From assembly GCA_016649585.1 (NCBI GenBank), contig JAENXH010000037.1, positions 1 through 9,435 on the forward strand: a stretch of 9,435 nucleotides of DNA. Direction: 5' to 3'. The DNA is from Methanosarcinales archaeon. Lineage in GTDB: Archaea > Halobacteriota > Syntropharchaeia > Alkanophagales > Methanospirareceae. Position 1 is the stretch's first letter; each line of letters begins with the position of its first letter. This document shows positions 1-5,664 of the stretch, in pieces. Under the pieces are notes generated by a model. It ran no database searches. It was not told the origin of the DNA and worked only from the letters and a program-made list of their open reading frames with translations. A program made the position numbers and the translations under genes.

Positions 1-1263
1 GTCAAGACCTCTCTCCACGGAAACTAACCTCAGGGCTTTGATCATGTTTGCATTCACGATCTTCAAGACGCCTAAAATCGTATCTTCATACGACATGCCA
101 ATCTCATTCGCAAATTGTTCCACGCTCCGTTTCGCCTCTTCTATACCTAAAGCCATCTCGCCACCTACAAAGTAGTTCGGATTGATAAACCCGCATAACA
201 GATCGCAGTCGGTTACCGTAACGTCCGTTCCACCAAGCCCGTAGCAAATCGGACCGGGAAAAGCACCTGCACTTTCAGGGCCCACCCTTAAAGCACCGCC
301 CTCATCTAACCACGCTATGCTGCCACCACCCGCGCCAACCGTGACGATGTCCACCATCGGCATTCTTAGCGGCAAGCCATTGATGCTGCCCTCAGACGTC
401 CAGGACAAATTACCGTTGATGATGGTGGAGACATCCGCGCTCGTTCCGCCCATGTCAAACGTTATGACATTGTCTATCCCGATGAGCGTACTCAGGAATT
501 TTGAAGCTGCTACACCACCCGCAGGCCCTGATAAGAGCATGTTTACTGGCTTACTCTTCATAATTCCTGCTTTGACTACCCCGCCATTGGATTGCATGAC
601 ATAAAACTGCTCCACACCGTTCTCCTCCAAAAGAGCGCCCATATTGGTTAAGTAACGCTCAACCGTTCGCTTCAAGTATGCGTCCAGGACCGTTGTAGAC
701 ATCCGCTCGTATTCCCTGAATTCCGGGAGGACTTCGGAAGAGCACGAAACCGAGAGCCCCTCCTTTAAGAGGGTTTCTCTTACAATCTGCTCATTTTCGG
801 GGTTCAAAAACGCGAATAAAAAGCAGACCGCTACTGAATCAATACCCTTTGATTTTATCCGCTCCACCACGGTCTCAATTTCTTCTCGCGTTGGTGATGT
901 CAAAATCTCGCCTTTGGCGGATACGCGCTCAGAAAGTCCAAAATAAGTATCAACTATCTGCTGCGGTTTGGAGGAATTGAGCTTGTAAAGGTGAGAACGC
1001 TGCTGTCGCCCAATTTTAAGAATATCGGCAAACCCTTTTGTTGTTATCAACCCGATTTTCGCTCCTTTTCGCTCTAAAACCGCATTTGTGGCGAGCGTAG
1101 TGCCATGAGAGAATGACGTAGTACGAGCGCATCGCAACAACCCGTTCTCAATCGCGAGCTCCGGCTTCTGTGGCGTGGACGGCACCTTGAACGTATTTAT
1201 CGTGCCACCATCGAATATTACAAAGTCCGTGAAGGTGCCACCAATATCAGTACTAATCGGCAT
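1..1263 (-). CDS. hyuA: Hydantoinase/5-oxoprolinase subunit A (HyuA-like), N-terminal part, runs off left edge
   Basis: The frame is open without a stop from the ATG at 1263 to base 1, giving 421 residues; family members of the HyuA type are usually near 650-700, so the C-terminal third is missing only because the window ends. The enzyme class performs ATP-dependent opening of hydantoin or 5-oxoproline-type rings in the cytoplasm together with a HyuB subunit; the true substrate in archaea is not known. Visible family signatures: the actin-like ATPase phosphate loop DIGGTFTDF (residues 6-14), SHGTTLATNAVLERKGAKIG (52-71), LPEFREYERMSTTVLDAYL (179-197), MQSNGGV (223-229), SGPAGGV (245-251), FDMGGTSADVS (269-279), VGAGGGSIAWLD (309-320) and the GPESAGAFPGPICYGLGGT block (328-346). 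A hyuB partner would be expected downstream, beyond base 1. It is divergent from the small zinc-ribbon gene. Family assignment is firm; the specific activity is not. Confidence 0.93.
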   Translation of the reverse strand, partial: MPISTDIGGTFTDFVIFDGGTINTFKVPSTPQKPELAIENGLLRCARTTSFSHGTTLATNAVLERKGAKIGLITTKGFADILKIGRQQRSHLYKLNSSKPQQIVDTYFGLSERVSAKGEILTSPTREEIETVVERIKSKGIDSVAVCFLFAFLNPENEQIVRETLLKEGLSVSCSSEVLPEFREYERMSTTVLDAYLKRTVERYLTNMGALLEENGVEQFYVMQSNGGVVKAGIMKSKPVNMLLSGPAGGVAASKFLSTLIGIDNVITFDMGGTSADVSTIINGNLSWTSEGSINGLPLRMPMVDIVTVGAGGGSIAWLDEGGALRVGPESAGAFPGPICYGLGGTDVTVTDCDLLCGFINPNYFVGGEMALGIEEAKRSVEQFANEIGMSYEDTILGVLKIVNANMIKALRLVSVERGLD

Positions 1264-1279
1264 CGTTTGTCTCTAATAA

Positions 1280-1290
1280 TAGTATAGCTA
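1280..1290 (-). promoter_or_regulatory. Weak TATA-like element for hyuA
   Basis: On the minus strand an AGCTATACTA stretch lies about 22 bases ahead of the ATG at 1263. This spacing would give a transcript starting near or at the start codon. The match to an archaeal TATA box is mediocre and there is no clear ribosome binding site in the short leader. Confidence 0.3.
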
Positions 1291-1360
1291 AAGTTTAGTT
1301 TTGCCCTAAAGACCTTTTTGTAACGCACCCATTAAGCTCGATTTTCATAGCAACAACGCC

Positions 1361-1370
1361 TTTTATATTA
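1361..1370 (+). promoter_or_regulatory. TATA box of the zinc-ribbon gene; decides the start codon
   Basis: TTTTATATTA is a good archaeal TATA element. Counting about 26 bases from its centre places transcription initiation near 1390-1393, exactly at the second in-frame ATG (1393). The first ATG (1372) directly abuts the box and would not be on the transcript. A leaderless mRNA starting at 1393 is therefore the best reading. Confidence 0.55.
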
Positions 1371-1392
1371 AATGAGCGCCATTTATAAATCA

Positions 1393-1620
1393 ATGCGTGA
1401 CGAAGAACCAGAGGAGGAGACCGCAGAAGAACGAAGGAGAAGGTGGATTGAACGAGAAGTGGCGAAAGCGGAATCTAAGACCGTGCGATGTTCAAAGTGT
1501 GGTAAAGAAGTGGAGGAATTTGCGGATAGAGCCGGACGAATCCTCTGCATGGATTGTTATATGGAAGAAGAAACGGCCGAAGGTGGCGGTATGCCTGAAA
1601 TAGGCGGAGGCGCAGGATAA
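1393..1620 (+). CDS. Small zinc-ribbon protein, unknown function
   Basis: A 75-residue acidic/charged protein if started at ATG 1393 (82 residues if started at 1372). The N-terminal third is a run of Glu and Arg likely to be helical. The core is a treble-clef or zinc-ribbon-like knuckle, CSKCG...LCMDCY, with spacing C-x2-C-x15-C-x2-C, which should bind one zinc. It ends in a Gly-rich tail (EGGGMPEIGGGAG). I prefer 1393 because the TATA box at 1361-1370 would make the message leaderless from there. The next gene follows after four bases, so both are probably one transcription unit. Such small zinc proteins in archaea often contact nucleic acids or partner proteins, but nothing here shows which; no named family is recognised. 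Confidence 0.75.
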   Translation: MRDEEPEEETAEERRRRWIEREVAKAESKTVRCSKCGKEVEEFADRAGRILCMDCYMEEETAEGGGMPEIGGGAG

Positions 1621-1624
1621 AAAA

Positions 1625-1930
1625 ATGGAAGAGAAGAAATATGCAATACACATTCCCAGAGGTATAGCAACCGGCATAATGCTTGAAGCCGCAGAGAAAT
1701 TTGGGTTAGAAGTAGAACGAGAAAAGCCGCCTGAAGATGCTTTTGATATGACTACGGGATTGCCAACAAAGGATTATGTACCTCAGACGGTATTACGAGG
1801 AGATTCACCAGAGAAATTGATAGCAGCCCAAGAATACATCTACAAGAAGCAAGAGGAATGGGTAGAAGGAGTAGAGGAGTGGCGTAAGATGCGCCGCGAG
1901 CAAATTCAACGGAAGATACGAAAAAAATAA
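1625..1930 (+). CDS. Conserved-looking 101-aa charged protein, unknown function
   Basis: Starts four bases after the zinc-ribbon gene; a GGAGG at 1606-1610 inside the end of that gene lies 14 bases ahead of the ATG and may serve as a somewhat distant ribosome binding site. The protein has an ordered N-terminal half (KYAIHIPRGIATGIMLEAAE, a possible strand-helix unit; then a Pro/Thr-rich loop DMTTGLPTKDYVP around residues 41-53). The C-terminal half, about residues 61-101, is a long charged helix rich in Glu, Lys and Arg, ending in a lysine-rich tail. There is no signal peptide or membrane segment. I do not recognise the family. Pairing with a zinc-ribbon protein suggests the two act together, but this is inferred from spacing only. 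Confidence 0.75.
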   Translation: MEEKKYAIHIPRGIATGIMLEAAEKFGLEVEREKPPEDAFDMTTGLPTKDYVPQTVLRGDSPEKLIAAQEYIYKKQEEWVEGVEEWRKMRREQIQRKIRKK

Positions 1931-1945
1931 ACAATCCTTTTCTTT
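1922..1945. terminator. T-rich tracts between convergent genes
   Basis: The plus-strand gene ends in a run of seven A (1922-1928), which is a T7 tract on the minus strand and could stop the minus-strand methyltransferase transcript. On the plus strand a CCTTTTCTTT tract (1936-1945) follows the stop codon. Archaeal RNA polymerase terminates at T-rich tracts without needing a hairpin, so both are reasonable but weak terminators for the two converging units. Confidence 0.35.
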
Positions 1946-1993
1946 AGAAGGGACGCTAGCTATACCAGAAGAACTCTGTATTTTACACTGATT

Positions 1994-2935
1994 TTAATCC
2001 CTCAATTCGCCCATATAGAGCCACTGGTCGAAATACCCTTTACTTTCTTTGTTCTCTTTTATTACCGCTTCAAACTCATATTGTAATATCTCATTCAGAA
2101 TGCCCGTTTCTTCTTCATTCGATACTGTAAATAGCACCTTACCCTTGCTTTTTAAAACTTTTGGGACTGCTTTGAGCACCTTTTCCCATGTAAATCGCTC
2201 AAACGGAGTGAGCTTGCCCACCATAAATCCGAACACCACGTCAAATTCCTTACCAAAGAAGGCCGAAAGCAGAGAACAATCCAGTACAATGCTCCTCTTG
2301 GGCTCTAATACGCCTTCCTCTAATCCTTTGCAAATTTCACATCTGTTTATATCAATAGCGAGTGGGAAAATACCTGATTCATGCAGTGCAATCGTAGCAC
2401 CACCATTGCCACAGCCGATCTCGAGTGCTTTCGTCGTCTCTCCTGTTTCTACGCCATATTCACTTAAAAATTCGCTTAGCGCTTTTTTCAATACCTCTAT
2501 TCTCTCCCTGGGATAAAAACGTTCCTCCTTTACGTCACAATCACAAAATAATCGGTTCACTAATCCCACGGAATAAAATTCGATCACCCCGTCATGAATT
2601 TGTTCCCGCTTAACCTCTACCACCCGTTCCTGAGCACCCTTTATCTTCCGTGCGAGAACCTCAAAGTCTTCTTTCCTTACCTTATCTGCAATAACGTCGG
2701 TGAAGATAATCCAGAAATCCAGGTCTTTATCACGTAGGGCAATGCCGAGCAACTCGTTTCTACTATCATAGATCCTTACCAGTTCTAACACGTCTTCTTC
2801 TTTGACGTTCCCCATATATTCGAGCGTTCTGCCAATCCCCTTTTGCCCCGCATAGCTCTCTTCTACCAGCATGAACGTATCAATACCCAACAAATTGCCC
2901 AATCCCATTTTCATTCGATCTACTTCCTCTTTCAT
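1994..2935 (-). CDS. Class I SAM-dependent methyltransferase, substrate unknown
   Basis: A 313-residue protein started at ATG 2935, which overlaps the TGA of the upstream gene as ATGA; the frame also offers a TTG at 2947, but translational coupling makes 2935 the better start. Residues 1-165 form an N-terminal domain of unknown type with a short CDC motif (131-133). The Rossmann methyltransferase core follows: motif I ALEIGCGNGGATIAL (170-184), the acidic end of strand 2 in LAIDINRCE (192-200), motif II/III region around SIVLDC (215-220), motif IV FDVVFGFMVGKL (231-242), and a post-I region KSKGKVLFTVSNEEE (262-276). The SAM-binding glycines are intact, so it should be active. The substrate is not readable from sequence. 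It is the last gene of the minus-strand block containing mcrC; a role in modifying methyl-coenzyme M reductase or a cofactor is possible but only by association. Confidence 0.85.
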   Translation of the reverse strand: MKEEVDRMKMGLGNLLGIDTFMLVEESYAGQKGIGRTLEYMGNVKEEDVLELVRIYDSRNELLGIALRDKDLDFWIIFTDVIADKVRKEDFEVLARKIKGAQERVVEVKREQIHDGVIEFYSVGLVNRLFCDCDVKEERFYPRERIEVLKKALSEFLSEYGVETGETTKALEIGCGNGGATIALHESGIFPLAIDINRCEICKGLEEGVLEPKRSIVLDCSLLSAFFGKEFDVVFGFMVGKLTPFERFTWEKVLKAVPKVLKSKGKVLFTVSNEEETGILNEILQYEFEAVIKENKESKGYFDQWLYMGELRD

Positions 2936-3498
2936 CGCCCTGAACAATACGCAATAAACTGTTCTGAGGGGTATTCATGGATTGTCGTAGCGATAATCTC
3001 ACCAGCCCCATACTCCGAGACAGCCAAAATCGCTTTCTTCTCCGCATCCCCTTTTACCGCCAATATTACGTCCCAGCCATCTTCCACCTCTTCAAAATAG
3101 CCGTCGCACAAACATTCGTCTGTTTCCACTATCGTCGCTGTCTTATGCGCCTTTACCCGCTCTATTGTTACCCTTTGCACCTCTCTCACGTAATTGACTT
3201 TTAGGGGGAGCCAATTGTATGCATCCCTACCTGAGAATGCCCCTGATACCAAAAGGGTACCGCCTACGGTTACGAAATTATTTATGAACGCGCTGGTTGC
3301 TCTAAGGTCATTCAGTACGCCGGAATAAAACGCATTTCCAAAACCCGCTGGCACTATTAACAACTTACGTGCTCTCCATGAGAAGAAAGGTGCAGCCAAT
3401 ATTTTTGGCGTTAACACCTCACAGTCAAACCCCCGATCGGCAAGATACTGCTTAAATGGCGTATCTTTATCCCAGAGCAATGTGATTCCCATCTCCAT
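2932..3498 (-). CDS. Class I glutamine-amidotransferase-like (flavodoxin-fold) protein lacking the usual Cys
   Basis: A 188-residue soluble protein. The alternation of strands and helices resembles the GATase-1/BPL_N-type fold: MGITLLWDKDTPFKQYLADR (3-22), KLLIVPAGFGNAFYSG (45-60), FINNFVTVGGTLLVSGAFSG (71-90), and a late EYGAGEIIATTIHEYP block (162-177), which corresponds to the late strand-turn with His found in that fold. At the expected nucleophile elbow after the GG turn I see VSGAFSG, with Ser rather than Cys, so glutaminase chemistry is unlikely and a binding or scaffold role is more probable. The start ATG at 3498 has an upstream AAGGAAGAAC. The 3' end overlaps the methyltransferase by four bases, so the two proteins are probably made in step and may interact. 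Fold assignment is by eye; specific function unknown. Confidence 0.7.
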   Translation of the reverse strand: MEMGITLLWDKDTPFKQYLADRGFDCEVLTPKILAAPFFSWRARKLLIVPAGFGNAFYSGVLNDLRATSAFINNFVTVGGTLLVSGAFSGRDAYNWLPLKVNYVREVQRVTIERVKAHKTATIVETDECLCDGYFEEVEDGWDVILAVKGDAEKKAILAVSEYGAGEIIATTIHEYPSEQFIAYCSGR

Positions 3499-3521
3499 CT
3501 GTTCTTCCTTTTTACTACAGC

Positions 3522-3546
3522 AAAAAAATATAGTTGGATTTATAGA
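3522..3546 (-). promoter_or_regulatory. Possible promoter of the 188-aa/methyltransferase pair, with T7 tract
   Basis: On the minus strand a CTATAAATCC element (about 3537-3546) lies some 40 bases ahead of ATG 3498, which would leave a leader of roughly 18-20 bases containing AAGGAAG as ribosome binding site. Immediately downstream of the box is a T7 run (3528-3522) that may instead end the mcrC transcript, about 55 bases after the mcrC stop. The two readings are compatible: terminator and new promoter in the same 85-bp gap. Confidence 0.4.
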
Positions 3547-3583
3547 TGATTTTGTGCTTAGCAGGTTTTGCGGTTACCTTATA

Positions 3584-4183
3584 TTATTGTAGTTCTCGAA
3601 GGCTCATTTTTACTTTGCTTACGATTTCGTTAAGCTTCTCTTGTGGAACCCCCTCATGCCTTACAATGCCAGTTACGATAGCCACTAATTTTCCCGGCGT
3701 ATCTCCCTCTTTAAATCTCGTGCTCACTCCTATCGACTCGAAATCTTTAAAAGTTACGGGAGATTGACAGAGCAAGATAGCCGGTATATCCACCCTTTTC
3801 AAAATAAACCGCACTTTATAGATAAAATGCTGTTTGACGTTACCATGATGTAATACAGCAAGCTTATGTCTTCCGATTATATCCAGCTCCCTTGTCTCCA
3901 ATCCAAAAGCTACGCCATGCCCCCCCTTGATTGGTGCGTCTGCCGGCGTTCCATCACCTGCATTCAATACTAATACACTCGTGTGAACACCTTTGTCCCT
4001 TAGTTCGGTAGTTATTTCACATACCGGCTTGGGCACGTGCCTCACACCCGGGGACATTGCCACCGCTATAACATCGCTTTCCCATGATTTCGAGAATGTC
4101 CCTCTCTGAGCCATACCGCCACCTAACCCAAGCCCTTGCCCCTTCCTACATGCTACAATCTGGGTGCCTCTTCCTACAGACAT
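3584..4183 (-). CDS. mcrC: McrC, methyl-coenzyme M reductase operon/activation protein C
   Basis: A 199-residue protein, the usual length of McrC. The family pattern is clear from the N-terminus: RGTQIVACRKGQGLGLGGGM (5-24), AQRGTF (25-30), DVIAVAMSPGVRHVPKPVCE (37-56), VLVLNAGDGTPADAP (70-84), GGHGVAFGL (87-95), HGNVKQHFIYKVRFILKRVD (113-132), PVTFKDFESIGVSTRF (142-157) and a C-terminal KLNEIVSKVKMSLREL. In methanogens mcrC often sits inside mcrBDCGA, and the protein belongs to the complex that reductively activates the Ni-F430 enzyme. Here the neighbours on both sides are not mcr structural genes, so this is a detached copy. It has its own TATA box (4258-4265) and a hairpin in the leader; a GAGGT at 4200-4196 is the likely ribosome binding site. 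Its presence strongly implies an MCR-bearing archaeon. Confidence 0.95.
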   Translation of the reverse strand: MSVGRGTQIVACRKGQGLGLGGGMAQRGTFSKSWESDVIAVAMSPGVRHVPKPVCEITTELRDKGVHTSVLVLNAGDGTPADAPIKGGHGVAFGLETRELDIIGRHKLAVLHHGNVKQHFIYKVRFILKRVDIPAILLCQSPVTFKDFESIGVSTRFKEGDTPGKLVAIVTGIVRHEGVPQEKLNEIVSKVKMSLRELQ

Positions 4184-4203
4184 CTTTTAATCAGGACCTC
4201 GAA

Positions 4204-4234
4204 TTACTCCCAACTCCTCTAATTTTGGGAGTAA
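4204..4234 (-). promoter_or_regulatory. Perfect 10-bp inverted repeat in the mcrC leader
   Basis: TTACTCCCAA (4204-4213) pairs perfectly with TTGGGAGTAA (4225-4234) across an 11-base loop. From the TATA box the transcript should start near 4236, so the hairpin would sit at the very 5' end of the mcrC mRNA, leaving about 20 bases with the GAGGT site before the ATG. Read on the minus strand the loop itself contains AGAGGAG, an SD-like string. It could act as an operator palindrome at DNA level, an mRNA-stabilising 5' hairpin or a translation control element; no run of T follows it, so it is not a classical terminator. Confidence 0.6.
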
Positions 4235-4257
4235 CAAATAATCTTGGCAATAATACC

Positions 4258-4268
4258 ATATAAAAGTT
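4258..4268 (-). promoter_or_regulatory. TATA box of mcrC
   Basis: On the minus strand AACTTTTATAT provides a good archaeal TATA element with an A/C-rich flank in the BRE position. It lies in the 93-bp gap between the stop of the 124-aa gene and mcrC, showing that mcrC can be transcribed independently of the U32 genes. The predicted start is near 4236. Confidence 0.55.
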
Positions 4269-4276
4269 GAAACGCT

Positions 4277-4651
4277 CTAACGCCGCCGTTTTTTCTTTAA
4301 CATCATTATATCTGGCCTTGGTGGAGCTTTAGAGCCCGCAAACTCGTTCCTACAGCGTTCACACAAGTCCCTTGTGGTAAGCACGACCACTTCTTCACTC
4401 CCTGGTAGCTTCCTCGCATATATGATTTCGGGCTTTACACCAACTGACTCACTTATCTCTTCCAGTATTGCATTTATCTTCTCCGTGAACACCTCAACCG
4501 CATCGCTCTGCAGCCCTCTCAGGTCCGCGGCAAAGCCCACACAGCCACATGCCATTCCGAATACCTTTGCTTCTGGTACGAATATATTGCCCACCAGTTT
4601 CCTCAGTTCTTCTTCAAGTCTTCTCCTACCTTCTATTATCTCTTCTTTCAC
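4277..4651 (-). CDS. 124-aa Cys-containing protein, unknown, coupled to the U32 pair
   Basis: Begins with GTG at 4651, overlapping the TGA of the upstream U32 gene (GTGA), and has no other close start, so translation is coupled. The N-terminal 22 residues are a charged helix. Then comes KVFGMACGCVGFAADLRG (29-46) with a C-G-C motif (Cys35, Cys37), a helix-strand section (47-93), and a second pair in RDLCERCRNE (Cys97, Cys100), followed by a Pro-rich linker and a strongly basic tail (KKKRRR). Four cysteines in CxC and CxxC pairs could hold a metal or Fe-S cluster, or act in electron transfer. There is no membrane segment. I cannot match it to a named methanogenesis marker family. Position between two U32 proteins and mcrC suggests a small partner of the U32 pair. 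Confidence 0.75.
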   Translation of the reverse strand: MKEEIIEGRRRLEEELRKLVGNIFVPEAKVFGMACGCVGFAADLRGLQSDAVEVFTEKINAILEEISESVGVKPEIIYARKLPGSEEVVVLTTRDLCERCRNEFAGSKAPPRPDIMMLKKKRRR

Positions 4652-5664
4652 TTTTCATGTACCCTCAGCACTTTAGCTGTTAGTTCATCACAATATCTAC
4701 ATTCATCACATATCTTTTTGCAGGTTTTCCATTGTTTTATACTCCCTTCCAAAAGTTCGTTATCCAAATGGAATGTATATCTGAGTTCTGAAGGACAGTC
4801 AATGAGTTCAAGCAGGTTTCCATTGAACGAACGCCGGGCATAGGCCACCATACAATTTATTATCCAGTTCACTGCATTTGCCCTACCGGATATTTTGAAG
4901 TGGTTTATGCCGATCGCCTCGTATTCTTGCATGTCCTCCGGTCTTATCCACGGCGAGCGTATAATTTGCGAGGGATCTCTCACCCTCATGGAGATGCACT
5001 TGTCAAAGTAGTAGTCGCTGAAGATGTTTGGGGACTGCGCTTTCATGAGTGAAGAGCGCGAGGAGGTAATATGCGAGAAGAGGTTGAAATGCGCGTGCCT
5101 GAAGGGGCATTTATAAAGGCAGCCTTCATTCACGAGCACCTTGAGGTCGCAGTTAACCGCCTTCGTTATTGCTTCTAAGACCGCGAAGTTACGGTTTATG
5201 TTTGTATCCACCGCGATGGTATCCGCACCGAGGTCTTCGAAGAATTCCGCTCGTTGCGGTGAATCCACATGCGCGATGCATGACACAACCGTCTCCATCG
5301 AGAAATCCCGTAACAGTTCAATGAAATACGGCTCTGCTACCGTAACGCCGTCAACATCAGCTTTGTTCAGTTCCTCGAAGTACCTCTTAAACAGCTTGTA
5401 CCCTTCAAACGTCAAGTGATAGCCGCCCAGACAGGATGGATTTACCACGATGTTCATCTTTAGGTCGTGCTGATGCGCATAAGCTGTTTGTTCCTTTATA
5501 TCCGCAATACGCGCAGAATGGAGCGTCGCTCTACCGCTTCCCATCACCTCTGGCGAACCTGCCATGTAAACCTCGACTACTTCGTTCAGGCCCTCTGCTT
5601 CTTTAACTTCGATTATCTCCTTCAAAGCGGCGAAATGTCCGGGGTGCGGGACGACCAATCTCAT
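4648..5664 (-). CDS. U32-family protein, second of a tandem pair (COG0826-like)
   Basis: A 338-residue paralog of the gene immediately upstream, about 60% identical by eye over the whole length. U32 members are annotated as peptidases, but the well-studied ones (UbiU, UbiV, RlhA, TrhP) are Fe-S or prephenate-linked hydroxylases, so peptidase activity should not be assumed. Visible: a TIM-barrel-like start RLVVPHPGHFAALKEIIEVK, VTVAEPYFIELLRDF (107-121), the U32 core signature NEGCLYKCPFRHAHFN (179-194), FDKCISMRVRDPSQIIRSPW (220-239), IRPEDMQEYEAIGINHFKIS (240-259) and a C-terminal cysteine cluster WKTCKKICDECRYC (312-325; C-x3-C-x2-C-x2-C). It has an insertion of about four residues near 201-210 relative to its twin. 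ATG 5664 overlaps the upstream TGA (ATGA) and its own TGA overlaps the next GTG. A heteromer with its twin is likely, by analogy with UbiU/UbiV. Confidence 0.9.
   Translation of the reverse strand: MRLVVPHPGHFAALKEIIEVKEAEGLNEVVEVYMAGSPEVMGSGRATLHSARIADIKEQTAYAHQHDLKMNIVVNPSCLGGYHLTFEGYKLFKRYFEELNKADVDGVTVAEPYFIELLRDFSMETVVSCIAHVDSPQRAEFFEDLGADTIAVDTNINRNFAVLEAITKAVNCDLKVLVNEGCLYKCPFRHAHFNLFSHITSSRSSLMKAQSPNIFSDYYFDKCISMRVRDPSQIIRSPWIRPEDMQEYEAIGINHFKISGRANAVNWIINCMVAYARRSFNGNLLELIDCPSELRYTFHLDNELLEGSIKQWKTCKKICDECRYCDELTAKVLRVHEK

Noticed and set aside
317..604. A plus-strand open frame of 95 codons
   Set aside because: It lies antisense to HyuA, whose family motifs are unmistakable over the same bases, and its own translation is low-complexity Pro/Ser/Thr.
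2936..2947. TTG start at 2947 adding four residues to the methyltransferase
   Set aside because: The ATG at 2935 forms an ATGA overlap with the upstream stop, the normal coupling in this window; the TTG version would overlap by 16 bases.
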